Assembly (NCBI RefSeq): GCF_041381155.1
Contig: NC_091134.1
Coordinates: forward strand, 33,113,540 to 33,177,539
Length of the DNA: 64,000 bases
Reading direction: 5' to 3'
Source: Argopecten irradians
Lineage: Eukaryota > Mollusca > Bivalvia > Pectinida > Pectinidae
Position 1 is the first letter of the stretch; each line of letters begins with the position of its first letter. The notes under the pieces were generated by a model. It had not been told where the DNA came from. It ran no database searches and saw only the letters and a list, made by a program, of their open reading frames with translations. Shown here piece by piece: positions 1 through 13,258 of the stretch. The position numbers and the translations under genes are program-made.

Positions 1-291
1 TAACCTTAATCTTGCATATTCTTAATTAAGCTGCAATGACTACTTTAAATCTTACTCACTGTCAATAATAAATTGTGAAAAGGTTTGCCTTTTCATTGAT
101 GTGCTGATTCCTCATTGCTCAGATGTGATGTTTATGTAGAGAATCGTCAGATCTGTTTACAAGAAATGAAAACCCCTTATTTCTTCGCAAGTGGAAAAAA
201 ATATCAAATTCTATGAGATACATTGTACTAATTGTATATTATGTATTTAAGGTCTTATGACTTTCAAGTAGTGACATACGTTTTATTGTAG

Positions 292-3200
292 GTGGGACCC
301 TGATATCCTTGTGGGATATGAAATACAGAACTTCTCCTGGGGATACCTGCTACAACGAGCATCTCACCTCAGTATTCCTCTTTGTTCTAAGCTCTCCAGA
401 ATACCAGGTAAGTCAGCATTACTAGATAACCTCAGTATTCCTCTTTGTTCTAAGCTCTCCAGAATACCAGGTAAGTCAGCATTACTAGATAACCTCAGTA
501 TTCCTCTTTGTTCTAAGCTCTCCAGAATACCAGGTAAGTCAGCATTACTAGATAACCTCAGTATTTCTCTTTGTTCCAAGCGTCCAGAAAACCAGGTAAG
601 TCAGTATTACCAGATAATTAACATCCTTGTTTGTTCTAAGCTTTCCAGAATACCAGGATAGTCAGCATTACTAGATAACCTCAGTATTCCTCTTTGTTCC
701 AAGCTCTCCAGAATACCAGGTAAGTCAGCATTACTAGATAACCTCAGTATTCCTCTTTGTTCCGAGCTCTCCAGAATACCAGGTAAGTCAGCATTACTAG
801 ATAACCTCAGTATTCCTCTTTGTTCTAAGCTCCAGTACTTACTACCAGTATCCTCTCAGCCCATACCGAGTCAGCATTACAGATAACCTCAGTATTCCTC
901 TTTGTTCTAAGCTCTCCAGAATACCAGGAAAGTCAGCATTACCAGATAACCTCGTATTCCTCTTTGTTCTAAGCTCTCCAGAATACCAGGTAAGTCAGCA
1001 TTACCAGATAACCTCAGTATTCCTCTTTGTTCTAAGCTCTCCAGAATACCAGGTAAGTCAGCATTACAGATACCTCAGTATTCCTCTTTGTTCTAAGCTC
1101 TCCAGAATACCAGGTAAGTCAGCATTACCAGATAACCTCAGTATTCCTCTTTGTTCTAAGCTCTCCAGAATACCAGGTAAGTCAGCATTACTAGATAACC
1201 TCAGTATTCCTCTTTGTTCTAAGCTCTCCAGAATACCAGGTAAGTCAGCATTACTAGATAACCTCAGTATTCCTCTTTGTTCTAAGCTCTCCAGAATACC
1301 AGGTAAGTCAGCATTACTAGATAACCTCAGTATTCCTCTTTGTTCTAAGCTCTCCAGAATACCAGGTAAGTCAGCATTACTAGATAACCACAGTATTCCT
1401 CTTTGTTCCAAGCTCTCCAGAATACCAGGTAAGTCAGCATTACTAGATAACCTCAGTATTCCTCTTTGTTCCAAGCTCTCCAGAATACCAGGTAAGTCAG
1501 CATTACTAGATAACCTCAGTATTCCTCTTTGTTCTAAGCTCTCCAGAATACCAGGTAAGTCAATTAAAGATCTCGAAAAAAATTAAAGGGGAAGTTGACA
1601 CTGAATATAAAGATCAATAGCAACAACATCAGTCAATAAGGTAAAACAGGTAGTGTTTTGTTCATCCTACGTTCCAAAAAAAGTATTTGAAAATCAAACA
1701 CTAACCATTTAAGGTATTTATCCTTTTGAGCCCTCTTAATTTGTAATAAACAAGACTGTGATAATACTATTTTGGTCAGAACTAATAAAATCTCCCTGCT
1801 ATATGTCAGTAAAGATAGTTATCTGCAGGTATAAAGTTGGAATTACAAAGCACATTGTAATAGATTAGATATTCAATGGTAGCATTCTACAATGCTTTCC
1901 TGCATGGTGCAAAGTTACAAATTATCTCTATGTGTTGCTGAAGTATTTTACAATTTAATCCTCTTATCCTTTTTTCAGGGGCGAAAACAGGAAGTCACTT
2001 TAGTGCCAGCAAAGATGAGTACGGATCAGACCACATGTCCGAGATTCACATTGCGGGACGAATTGTACTCAACCTATGGCGATTACTAAGGCATGAGGTA
2101 AGGGCTAAACAACCTTTTGGACACCATCTAATAATTATTTTCTATTCTTTTGTTTATGTTTTTCGCATTGGAAAGTCCAGGGAAGACATTTAGCCCTGAG
2201 CAGCTTTTACATTGTTTGATTTTAGTTGAATTAAAGCTTGATATATATGTTTGTAGGTAACTCTGAACATCTATTCCTTTGAGAATGCGTGCTACCACAT
2301 CCTTCATCAACGCATACCTCAGTTTTCCTATAGGACCTTGTCTAACTGGTACAACCACCGAACTCACCTGTACAGGTAAGTGGTCGTTTCTATTGTGATT
2401 CTTATTGATCAAGGCAGTCTACTCAGTGCTGAATTATGAAATTTAAGAAATATTTCAATACCTTGTAACGTTTTAAAAAATGACGCTATCATAATAGAAA
2501 TTAATAATTACTCTCTGCCATGAGAGCATACGATTAATTAAACTACATCTATTAAGTACAAATTCTTGTCCACATTTAATGACTTTTATTGTCTTTATTT
2601 TCTTAGTTTGTCCTTATAGGAAATGTCTGGCAATGTTATAAGTTTATAACAGTTTGTAACCTTTCATAAAGCTTACACCATGTTGAAGAATCACTTCTGG
2701 AAGCCAGTGTTTATACCATGGGAAGTAATCTGTGGGATTAAATACTGGTTAAGTCTCTTTGATTCCCATAATTCTTTGGGTTTATGAAGCCTCTCAGATT
2801 TTGATACTTTTGTTACATAAAAAGCTATCAATTAACAGATGGAGGCTGATTGAATACTACATTACTCGTGTGAAGGGGAATCTACAGATCATAGACCAGC
2901 TAGATCTCATCGGACGTACCAGTGAATTCGCCCGTGTGTTTGGGATTGAGTTCTACCACGTTTTATCGCGCGGGTCACAGGTAAAACCTGTTATATTTGT
3001 GGATACTATGAAGTTTTAATGAAAACCTGCAGAAGCATTTACAATTGGAGATGATGACAGTTGTCAATACAAATGTATTCATCAAATTTTAATAATGAAA
3101 ATCATTGTTTCCTGGCTTTATTTCATTCAAACTCTAATTTAAATCATTCAGTCTCTATTGAAAGTATAGAATATGATATAGAATGTTACATTGTTACCTA

Positions 3201-6200
3201 CAGTATCGAGTGGAGTCGATGATGCTACGTTTGGCCAAGCCGTTGAACTACATCCCGGCGTCTCCGAGTGTCCACCAGAGGGCCAGGATGAGATCTCCCG
3301 AGTGTATAGCACTCACTCTGGAGCCAGACTCTCGTTTCTACGCCGATCCAGTGGTAGTAGTAGACTTCCAGTCTCTCTATCCATCCATCATGATTGCTCA
3401 CAACTACTGCTTTGCCACCTGTTTAGGCCGTCTCAAATGGCTTGACAAGGCACAGTAAGTTTACAGGCCTTTCAAGCTTAGTTTTGTTTACAGGCCTTTT
3501 ATGTTTTGTTTTCATAAATCCACTTTGTTATTATCTTGAGGCTTAGCCTAAAATCATAAATATGATAAATATTGTTTCGGAATGAAAAATGATAAATATT
3601 TGTTGTGCAGAAAAGATGATAATATTTAGCTTTATTTGGCACAGCACAAATAAATATCTCTTTGACAAAGATAATGTTAAATATTAATTAGGTACAAAAA
3701 TGATATGATTTGTAAATATGATTTAGTTCCTATTTAGTGTTGTGCCTCTGAGACACTAGTTCATTATGCCACTGCTCATTACATCATTTAAAATTCAATG
3801 TGAATGTTTTGTTGATATGCTTTTAAATTATGGTTATTTTATTTGTGTTTACAGTGAAGGACCTATTGAGTTTGGTTGTACCCATTTGAAGATTCCTCCC
3901 TCTGTCCTTAAGGTATATATATCACCATCTTCCATTGCCTACTATAATGAAGGCCTGATATGATTAACGTGATCTTGAGCTTCACCATACATCTTATATT
4001 GTTTGATTTCGTATGTATAGACTTTAACGTAGGTTATACAGATCATGAGTAGATTTGTTTTATCTATCTCATTGTATTTCAAGCTACTACAAGCATACTG
4101 ATTAGGCCTTTAATATACATGTATGTATTTCAATTTTTTATGCCAGAAATTTTGCCCTGAAATAGATTGAAGTTATCATGTTAAATCTTTGGTATGTCAT
4201 TTTAAGATATAGCTACATATGTATATTATTGCAAATTTATAAAGTGATAAATTGAACTTGTTCAGTATTGATATTTCAGTCATTATTAACGGTATGATTA
4301 ATGTAAGATTTGTTTTCTTCACATTTTCAGAAGTTTGAGAATGACATTACTGTATCTCCCAATGGTGTTGTGTTTGTACAGCAACATGTCAGGAAGGGAG
4401 TCATTTCTGCGTAAGTTACTATTGTAAGGGGGATGTATCAACATAAAATTATTTTGGCAGGTGCCTATTTCAGCATGAATTATTTGGTTTGATTAGTTTA
4501 ATGTCCTATCAACAGCAAGGGTCATTTAAGGATGTACTGGGTTTTTTAGCGAGAGGAAATCTGGAGAAAAACCACTGACTAGTGGTCAGTACCTGGCAAA
4601 CCCACGCATGGGATTCCAACTCGCAAATCCAGAGATGGAGGGCGAGTAGCAATAATGTTAGGACAATTTAACAACTTGACCTCTGAGGCCCCTATCTTTT
4701 TAAGGATCTTGTTATACAAGATCCTGATAATTGCAATATCGATTTACTGTAATATTAGTATAGTGTCGTGACTGCATAATAATTTCACAAGTCAACAGTT
4801 TAGCATGTAGTATTTTGCGTTACAGTATGGTAGAGGAAATCCTGAACACAAGACTAATGGTAAAGAAAGCCATGAAGGCGTACAAGAATGATAAGGTAAG
4901 TAGAACTTTATTGTAGAATCCCCTAGTTTCTGGAGCTTAAAACATTGTAGATACGTAAGTGTGTTCATTTGGACTTGTTCATTCACATTCAAATTAATTT
5001 TGTCATTAACAAACTTTAACCTCTATTACTGAATTAGAAAAAATTACAGCATTCAACAACTTAATTTCAGTCACTTTTATTGAACTGAATGCACATATTA
5101 TGTCCTCTAATACCCCTGGCCATTAGTAAAATGAATTTCAATTATATTTTTAAAATTTTATTTTAATTTCTTCTTTTAAAAGGCTTTGAGTAAACTGCTA
5201 GATGCCAGACAACTGGGCCTCAAACTTATTGCGAACGTTACATATGGTTACACTGCTGCCAACTTCTCAGGGAGGATGCCGTGTATAGAGGTAAACTAGT
5301 TTGAAACTAGGGTAAAAAGTGTAATTGAATTGAGGATGAATTTAGGACTATGTACATTTTGGTGATATATTTCATAACTGTTTATTCATTTATAATTAAT
5401 GGATCATGATAGTTTAAATTCATAAAAATCAGATACATTTGATAACTGAGCCCTGTTAGCTATAAAATATGCTGAAATTTGTAGCCAGTTATTGGACATG
5501 GCCACATCAAGTATTCCAACTTGATACACTTATTAAGTAGATGTACTCTGATGACTCAAAATATTACTGGTCTTACTGTCTGCAAGAATTAGATGTTCTA
5601 TTGAATCATTTAGTAATTTACAAAATAACATAATATGTATATTGATAATATACCTAGTATATATTTAATTGATTTAAACATAAATCCTTAAAAATAACCA
5701 ACTTAATATGTGATTCATTTATAAAGGTTGTATATAGTGATTATTTTACATACCAGGTTGGTGACAGTATTGTGAGGAAAGCCCGGGAGACACTGGAAAG
5801 GGCCATCAAATTGGTGGAGGACACACCTCGCTGGGGGGCAAGGGTTGTCTATGGCGACACAGACAGGTAAACTTCTAAAGAATGTTGGAATGTTCATTGA
5901 ATTATGTATGGAGGTGTGTTAGTTATATTAGTAGTCTGATGTATAAACTTCAAGCTTTCTCTTTAAATGACTTCTTCTCATTAAGCATAGGCCCAGAGAC
6001 CTGATATCCAGCCTGCAGTATGCTGTGATGAAGGGACACAAAGTTTGTTCCAATGAATGACCTTGACTTTTTCTTCAAGGTCTGTCATCAAATATGATGA
6101 ATTCCTATACTTACACATGAACTTTTTATGTTACAGCATGTTTATTGAGCTGAAGGGCCGCAGCAAAGATGAAGCTTTTAAGATTGGCTATGAGATCTGT

Positions 6201-9200
6201 GATGCAGTAACAGCAGCTAACCCTAAACCAATGAAGCTCAAGTTTGAGAAGGTTAGTTTGTTGTCCCCCGCTTTCTCTGAAACGGTGGGATATTAATTTG
6301 GGTCTGTCTGTCTGTCTGTCTTTCTTTCTTTCTTTCTTTCTTTCACCGTGCAATGTTTCCGTGCAATAACTGTAACAAATGTGGGGAGTTATGGCCCTTT
6401 GAATTACTAAAAACGTCATTTTCTGCCATTTCCGTGCAATAAGTGTAACAAATGTAAACCAATTTTCTTCAAACTTAGTAACAAGATTAAATGCCTAAAG
6501 GACTCGTCCATGTTCGATTGCGACTTTCAACGGACCTTATTTAGCGGAGTTATGGCCCTTTCCTTAAATAAAAAAAAAATTCAGTTTCTGTCACTTCGGT
6601 ACAATAACTGTAATAAATATTTTAACCGATTTTCTTCATACTTGGTAACAAGGTTGAATGCCTTAAGTGCCTGGCTAGGTTTGATCAACTCTTTCAATGG
6701 ATGTTATTTATTAAAGTTATGGCCCTTTAATTTACTACAAATGTTATTTTTCTCAGTATCTGCGTAATAACTAACAAATGTTAAAGATGCTCCACCGCCG
6801 ACAGAGCATAAATGATATTCATCATTTAAACAATAATTGGTGTTTAATCTTGTATATATATGTATAATTAACACAAAAAATAGTATAAAATAATTTACTT
6901 CGCCTTTGGTGCATGCCCAATCAGTACTTCATTCCAAATAGGATATAGTGGCACAGAATTTTTTGGGATGCAATTAATTATTTTTTATATTTTTAACTTG
7001 AAGTAAAACTAGAAGCTCAAACTTTTCAACTTTTCAAGTGGTAATGGTATAAAGTAAGTAACTTTTGTAACTGAAGAAAAATACTAAATAGTCTGCTCCT
7101 GATTTTGATAGTGAAAAAATACCATTCGTCAGTGGTGGAGCATCTTTAAAACTAATATTGTTAAAACTTGGTAACAAAGTAAAATGCCTTAAGGGCTTAG
7201 ACAAATTCGATCGCCTCTTTAGACAGATCTTAATTAGCAGAGTTATGGCCCTGTGATTTAATAAATAAAAGTCATTTTCTGCCACTTCCGTACAATAACT
7301 GTAATAAATATTAACCAATTTTATTCAAACTTGGTAACAAAGTTACATGTCTTAAGGGCTCGTCCAAGTTCGATCGCCACTTGCGACAGACCTTATTTAG
7401 CAGAGTATGGCCCTTTGATTTAATAAAAAAAATGTCATTTTCTGCCATTTCCCTGCAATAACTCTAATAATATTAACCGATTTTCTTCAAACTTGGTAAC
7501 AAGGCCAAATGCCGTAAGGGCTTGGCCAACTTCGATTGCCACGACATGTTTCAACGAAGTTGAACCTCACCTCAATAATGTTTACCTACAATATGTCCTG
7601 AAAGCAGGGGATGGAAATTCCACAAATTTGCTATTGTCATCATGCACCGTCCGTCGTCGTTCACCGTGGGTCGTGTGCTGTGCGTAAACTTTTCCTTTAA
7701 ATTGCTACTAGTCCTAATAGAGGAAGATTCCTTCAAAACGATACTAGTCATAACGTTCTCATTTGATTTTGACCAAATGTGGCCAGAAACATTCTTAGGG
7801 GAAGGAAAACAGATTCTGTTTAAATGGTGACTCGACCACCACCCCTTGTCTAAACCGAACCCTATATAAACCGGAAACTTGTTATACCGATGAATTTGTT
7901 TGGTCCCGGCAAATTTCTTAATAAACTATAGTACCCAAAGCCTGCATAATCCGGAACCTGTATACTCTGAAAACCGGAACTGTTTAGGAAATGTTACTAT
8001 ACCTTTCTTTGTAAAATTAACTTGGACAAACAGGCAACAATGTTTTCACAACATGGGACTGATCATGAGGCGCCTAAGGGGATTTACCTGTACCGGTATA
8101 CTAAGGGCTAGATAGTGACAACTTTTCATTCGACGGTTTTGTTACATGTACATTGTATTTGTGAATACTGTTCACGGTCAATTCTAACAATAAAACATAC
8201 ACATAACTTATGAGAGTTCATTTGAATGTAGCACACCGAGAGAAATGGATCGTACATGTACACCTAAGAAACCCAAGAAAACATTGGATGGAATTCGGTG
8301 TTCTACCATGTACATATGTGAGAATAAATGTTTGTGCTGTAATAAAAAAAAATCTTCTGATGATTTCCATGTGAACATATTGTGATAAGGTTCTATCCTC
8401 TATAAACCGATCACCTGTATAAACCGAACAAATCGACTGGTCCCGTTCACATTCGGTTTAGACAAGTTATACTGTATTTGATTTTGACCAAATTTGGCCA
8501 AAAACAACCGTAGGGAAGGGGAACAGATTTTGTATAAATGGTGACTCTGACCCCCTGGGGCCTTCAAAATGCTACTAGTCATAAGGTTCTTTTTAGATAT
8601 TGACTAAATTTGGCAAGAAACATTCTTAGGGGAAGGGGAACAGTGTTTGTATAAATGGTGACTGACCCACTGGGGCAGGATGGGCTGGGCCTTATTGGGA
8701 AATTTTGGTAATTCTTTAAAACAATACTAGTCATAAATTTCTCATTTGATTTTGACCAAATCTGGTCTAAAATATCTTTATTGGGAAGGGGAACAGATTT
8801 TGTATAAATGGTGACACTGAGGCAGGATTGGTGGGCCCAATAAGGGAAATTTTGGTAATTTTTTATAATGCTACTAGTCATAAAATTTCAAAAGAATTTC
8901 AACCAGATTTGGTCTAAAATATCTTTATGGGAAGGGGAACAGATTTTGTATAAATGGTGACTCTGAGGCAGGAGGGGCAGGGCCCATTAAGGGAAATTTT
9001 GGTAATTTTTTTAAAATGCTACTAGTCAAAAGGTTTCAAAAGAATTTCAACCATATTTGGTCTAAAACATCTTAATAGGAAGGGGAACATATTATGTATA
9101 AATGGTTACATTGACCCTCCAGGGGCAGGAGGGGGAGCCCAAGAGGGAAAAAGAGGAAACTTCAAAACGCTACTTGTCATAAAGTTCTTATTGGATTTTG

Positions 9201-12200
9201 ACCAAATTTGGTCAGAAACATCTTGTGAATGTGAACAGATTTTGTATAAATGATGGCTCTGACACACACACACCCCCTCCCTCCCTCTTGTTATAATTTG
9301 TGGAGATGATTTTCAGATGACCGTTACGGCCCATGGGCTTCTTGTTTCAATATTTTGTCCTAGGAGAAGTAATGTGCACAAAATTTTGTTTTGTGTAACT
9401 GGGCAAGTGTATTGTTCCCCTTAGCGCAAAGCTAGAAGGTGATCGTATCACTATGTACAATTAAAACCTGCTACAAATGTTGAAAATGGGCAGAAAACTA
9501 AAGTTAAATATGCCAAAATCATGCCACTGAATGCAACACTTTTCTAATAGTTTTCATTTTCTACAGGTTTATCTCCCTTGTATCCTGCAAACCAAGAAAC
9601 GCTATGTTGGGTTTAGTTATGAAACCCCAGACCAAAAGGAGCCAATATTTGACGCCAAAGGAATAGAGACGGTCAGAAGAGATGCCTGTCCTGCTGTAGC
9701 TAAGGTTTGTGGTTTACACAAGACAACAAAATATTTACACATGATCTGGCTAGCACTAAAATAAAGATTATTTTCGTACTTGTATACTGTAAAGTAACTT
9801 ATATACAATAATATTTTATGTTTTTATGCCTGACAATTTTCTTACTGAATTAATTTTACGATTGACATAAGTTCAACTTTTGATTGGTAAGTTTACGCTT
9901 TTTTGTAGTGATTAAGTTTTGTCAACTCACATTGCCTGTGAAGTATGTTTAATCTTGTGCAAGATTAAGTTGATTCAAAGTAGTGACCAATTCCTGAGAA
10001 ATAGTATTGGGTAATTTAAAGAAAAATACTTTTATTATGTTTTACCAGATTCTTGAGCGTACAATCAAAACACTGTTTACCACTCGAGATGTATCCCAGA
10101 CAAAGAAGTATGTCCAAACACAGTGCCGTAAACTGATGGAGGGCAAGGTCAGCTTACAGGATCTTGTCTTCGCCAAGGAGTACCGTGGTATGGCCGGCTA
10201 CAAACCAGGGGCTTGTGTACCAGCATTGGAGTTATCAAAGTAGGTATATAAGTCGGGTTTACAATATAGCTGTTGTTTAGGCAACAATCCAAGAGCCTGT
10301 GTACCAACCTCAGAGATATTAAATTATTTTTTAAAGTATATAAATGAGGCTATAGCTTAAGTTAAAATAGAATAAGGAAATCTTGAACTTGATGTTTGTT
10401 TTGACATGTTGCTTTGATTGTTTGCCTGTTCATAAATTTTTTTAAGTGATATTGTTTAGGATTTTTTCTATACATGTACATACAATGGTATTTTCTGTCA
10501 CTAATTCCATGAAAATGTGTTTCTGTCCACAGGAAGAAACTACAGCAGGACCGTCGCAGTGAACCACGAGTGGGTGAGCGTGTACCCTATGTGATTGTGT
10601 ATGGTAGTCCAGGGCTGCCCCTCATACAGCTTGTGAGGTCTCCGTCGGATCTCCTGGCCGACCCCTCCCTCAGACTCAACGCTACCTACTACATCACCAA
10701 ACAGATCCTACCGCCACTCAACCGAATCTTCTCACTGATGGGAGTCAATGTCTTCTCATGGTAATTACATGGGTCATAATATAATTAATGAATATATCTA
10801 AATGATTTGGTTCTGTATTATCAGGCCAAGGTGGTCACCATAGAAGACTTTTGGACCTTCAGAATATAGTGTTGTCACCAATAGTGACATTCATCAGGAT
10901 TTGTCCTTTGGTATGACAGTCGAACAAAAATCATCTAAATCTTGCACATAGTTTGAAGTGTGTAGTAATCACCTCAACTGATCTTCATATGTTAATATTT
11001 AAAATGAACATGTAATTAATTCTATTCATACCCTATGTCACAGTGTTTATTATACAGTAATTGAAAGTTTATTGTTTTTTAGCAGTTCCTATTCTAGATT
11101 TTTGACAGTTTTGCTTTTTCCTCCTTTCAAATTTCTGCAATGATTGTCTGAAATACTTTCGGAAATCTCAATATTACTTCAACTTTAATTCAAAAAGTAG
11201 AAAAATATTCACTCATTATACAAAATTGAAAGTTTAAAAAGTGGGTAAGGTCTATGGACAATGAGTGACACAGCCATAAGTGAAGGTCATATGTACATAA
11301 GAAATGGGTAACGTTACATGAAGGTAAAGGTCGCGTATGATTGACATGAGTATATCTATTATAGGTACAATGACATGCCCAAGGTGACCAGGATCGTGCC
11401 TCCGACTGTGATGGCTGCAGACAGTAAGAAGGTACAACTCCTCTCATGATGAATTTATCCACGTTTTATCAACATACATTTCATGTAAAACCAATTTTGT
11501 ATTACTTCATCAATATTCAACTTTCTATGTATTCACAAACCTGGATAATCTAATAAAGGAATAGAATGAAATTGAAACATTGATGCTTTTTTGGTCATTT
11601 CAAAGTATTGGGATAAATTTATGATGAACTATTAAAGATATTTTGAATCTGATATTACTTTAATAAGACAGGATGAACTGCAATACTAACCTAACCCTTA
11701 TTGTAGGGCACCATTTCCTCGTTTTTCTCGGTGGTGAGCTGCCCCGTGTGTGAGGAGCAGACCCATCAGGATATCTGTAACAAATGTGCTCAAAACCCAC
11801 AGAGGGTAGCTGTCACTCTGAACAAGAGGATCCGCGAGTGGGATCAGGTGTACGCAAATCTCACCAAAGTATGTATTAAAGCATCCAGTCAGTAAGCAAG
11901 GTCATCGTTCTAGTGCATTACTCCTGCCAGCTTACATTATATACAGACTGTAGCATAGAATAATCCACAGCCTTCAGGAGTTGGAAGTTCAGCGATAGCT
12001 AGTAATAAGTTGGATTAATTTTCAACACTCTTTGACTTGCAGATGTTTAAATATTTTAAATTTTTAAAATGGAAATGAACTAGTGATGTTGTCTGCAGAG
12101 CTCAAGTTACTTTAATATACATGTAACTTGACTTCCAGTCAAAAGTTTATTTAGGTGATAAGGATTTTGAAATGAAACAAAACATCAGTAATGCTTGATA

Positions 12201-12401
12201 TGGTCTCATCTTCTTAAGATTGTTGTTAACATGGCATCTCTTTGTTTCCAGATTTGTAACAACTGTATGAGTGTTCAGGACGACGCTCAGCCTTGTGTCT
12301 CGCTGGACTGTCCAATACTCTTCAGGCGCAACACTGCTAAACTGGACATCAGCAAAGGGCAACAACTCAGGAATGTAGCAAGCAAAGTATTGGATTTCTA
12401 A
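292..12401 (+). CDS. REV3L: DNA polymerase zeta catalytic subunit, C-terminal part (17 exons; 5' end outside window)
   Basis: Catalytic subunit of the B-family translesion polymerase zeta, which extends primers past lesions in the nucleus. Exons: 292-407, 1979-2097, 2257-2375, 2839-2980, 3204-3454, 3855-3912, 4331-4410, 4826-4895, 5183-5290, 5757-5866, 6137-6251, 9567-9704, 10049-10239, 10533-10760, 11365-11431, 11707-11868, 12252-12401 (stop TAA). All junctions are GT-AG and phases agree, giving 740 residues. Seen: motif [10 protein letters not shown] (exon 5), motif [11 protein letters not shown] (exon 9), motif C YGDTDS across the exon 10/11 junction, KKRYVGF (exon 12), CysA CPVC..CNKC (exon 16) and CysB CNNC..C..C (exon 17). 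In this family CysB holds an iron-sulfur cluster and binds accessory subunits. No frameshift was found. The family's full length is about 3,100 aa in vertebrates, so only the polymerase end is here. Oddities are the splice-site array after the first exon and a triplicated stop region. Identification is very secure. Confidence 0.97.
367..1563 (+). repeat. 63-bp tandem array duplicating a REV3L exon end and its 5' splice site (~19 units)
   Basis: The unit runs from CCTCAGTATTCC through CAG|GTAAGT to ACTAGATAA and repeats every 63 bp. Each unit holds the last ~41 bases of the REV3L exon ending at 407 plus ~22 bases of intron. By eye there are about 19 units. About 16 keep an intact CAG|GTAAGT; units near 653, 850 and 927 have lost it. 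As 63 is a multiple of 3 and the first units have no in-frame stop, splicing at the second or third donor would add 21 residues per unit in frame. A unit near 590 has a small deletion that breaks the frame. Confidence 0.95.
4490..4692 (-). mobile_element. SINE-like element in a REV3L intron
   Basis: The stretch with TCCTATCAACAGCAAGGGTC resembles the element at 62259-62472 (TCCTATTAGCAGCCAGGGTC). Read on the minus strand it has a tRNA-type B-box-like segment (GAGTTGGAATCCC) after a possible head near 4690. The SINE assignment is inference from these promoter-like boxes and from recurrence within the window. Confidence 0.4.
5955..6090 (+). repeat. Single diverged monomer of the ~146-bp repeat found at 18.5-19.9 kb
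   Basis: It shares the order of blocks with the 18.5-kb array: ATGACTTCTTCTCA, GGCCCAGAGACCTGATAT, ATGAAGGG, TTTGTTC, AATGAATGACCTTGA and AAGGTC. It lies in the REV3L intron between the exons ending 5866 and starting 6137, and looks like a solitary relic. Confidence 0.6.
6302..6344 (+). repeat. Microsatellite (GTCT)n(TTCT)n
   Basis: Pure tetranucleotide runs of GTCT followed by TTCT at the start of the 3.3-kb repeat-filled REV3L intron (6252-9566). Confidence 0.9.
6345..7560 (+). repeat. Diverged tandem repeat, unit roughly 170-190 bp, split by a MITE
   Basis: Blocks recur in the same order: CAATAACTGTAACAAAT, TTTTCTTCAAACTTGGTAAC, AAATGCCTTAAGGGCT, TTCGATCGCCACTT, CCTTATTTAGCAGAGTTATG and GGCCCTTTGATTTA. 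There are about five to six imperfect units in REV3L intron 11. The TTAA-flanked MITE at 6781-7149 interrupts the array. No coding capacity was seen. Confidence 0.75.
6781..7149 (+). mobile_element. TTAA-flanked MITE, copy 1 (369 bp)
   Basis: Terminal inverted repeats AGATGCTCCACCGCC and the complement GGTGGAGCATCT are bounded on both sides by TTAA, as in piggyBac-type insertions. It is an intact copy with an AT-rich interior and no transposase. Inverted and truncated relatives lie at 54565-54927 and 32217-32447. The superfamily is inferred only from TTAA and TIR length. Confidence 0.75.
7630..9346 (+). mobile_element. Helentron/HINE-like element with internal ~150-bp tandem units
   Basis: It opens with GTCATCATGCACCGTCCGTC and ends TCAGATGACC..GGCCCATGGG..CTTGT, the terminal structure of the elements ending at 19970 and 46735. 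The interior holds about seven imperfect units built on CTACTAGTCATAA, TTTGACCAAATTTGG and GGGGAACAGATTTTGTATAAATGG. A second element (7838-8476) is nested inside. Assignment to non-autonomous Helentrons is inference from the terminal hairpin and central array. Confidence 0.6.
7838..8476. mobile_element. Nested foldback/MITE remnant with TTGTCTAAACCGAA ends
   Basis: The left end reads TTGTCTAAACCGAACC and the right end ends in TTCGGTTTAGACAA, its inverse, followed by GTTATACTGTA. It splits the tandem units of the surrounding element. No ORF of note lies inside. It resembles short Tc1/mariner-type non-autonomous elements, but the left terminus is incomplete. Confidence 0.5.
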
Positions 12402-12490
12402 TATCAACTTAGGAATGTAGCCAGCAAAGTATTGGACTTCTAGTAGCAACTAAGGAATTTAGCCATCAAAGTATTGGACTTCTAGTAATA
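12363..12490 (+). repeat. Triplication of the REV3L stop-codon region (~42-bp unit)
   Basis: The last coding bases (AACTCAGGAATGTAGC..AAAGTATTGG.TTCTA) recur two more times downstream, near 12405 and 12448, each again ending in TTCTAG. They are imperfect copies in the 3' UTR. The first copy, in frame with the conserved C-terminus, holds the real stop. Confidence 0.85.
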
Positions 12491-13024
12491 ACTGATTCAC
12501 ATGAATACGACACCAGATGAATACGACACCAGATGCATGAGAATTCTGGATTCCAAAACTTGTGACTAGGAAACCACCGAAAGTGACTGAACATAGCAAC
12601 ATTTCTAAATTCAAGGCTTTCCTTCTGTAACCCACAAAACAACTTTCTAATATGACCAAATTTTAAACAAAAACCGACTTTCAACCATAAAGGGCGGACC
12701 ATGGATTTCATTAAAGATACTCAAATTAGAAATCCTTAGAAACTGTGCAACAGATGTAGTTTAAGCTCTTTGAGCAAAATAAACAAAGGCTCTACTAGAT
12801 TAAGAAATGTGAAACAACTTGTAGCATAAAAAAAGCAACATTTGTTAACCCAACAAATTCAGTGTCTGAAATTAGAGTTATATTAACATGGGGGTTAGGT
12901 AGTACTACTATGTGTACTAGTGATGATGAGAAGAGTTAACAATATTTTTCATGCTTCTCAAATAAATATACTGTCATAGAGGAAGACATATTGCCATTTT
13001 ATTGTGGAATAGTGCAGTAACTTT

Positions 13025-13258
13025 ATTTAATATTCATGAAAAATTCAAACCTATGATCTACCACGAAGATAATGTCCATATCATGATTACGAGGTACTAG
13101 CCTACAAAATGTAAATTTAACTTGATCGAATGCCATAACAAATTCAAACCTGTGACCTACCATGAAGAGAATGTCCGTATCATGGTATCTAGTCTACAAA
13201 GTGCAACTCTAACTCGATTGAATGCCATAAAAAATTCAAAACCTGTGACCTTCCATGA
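13025..13258 (+). repeat. ~105-bp tandem repeat, about 2.3 copies
   Basis: AATTCAAACCTGTGACCTAC, AATGTCCGTATCATG, GTCTACAAA and TCGAATGCCATAA recur in order at about 13035, 13140 and 13230. The last copy is cut short. Confidence 0.7.

Noticed and set aside
364..1474. Minus-strand repetitive open frames across the 63-bp array ([24 protein letters not shown] repeats)
   Set aside because: They arise only because the unit length is a multiple of three. The array derives from a REV3L exon on the other strand, and there is no independent sign of coding.
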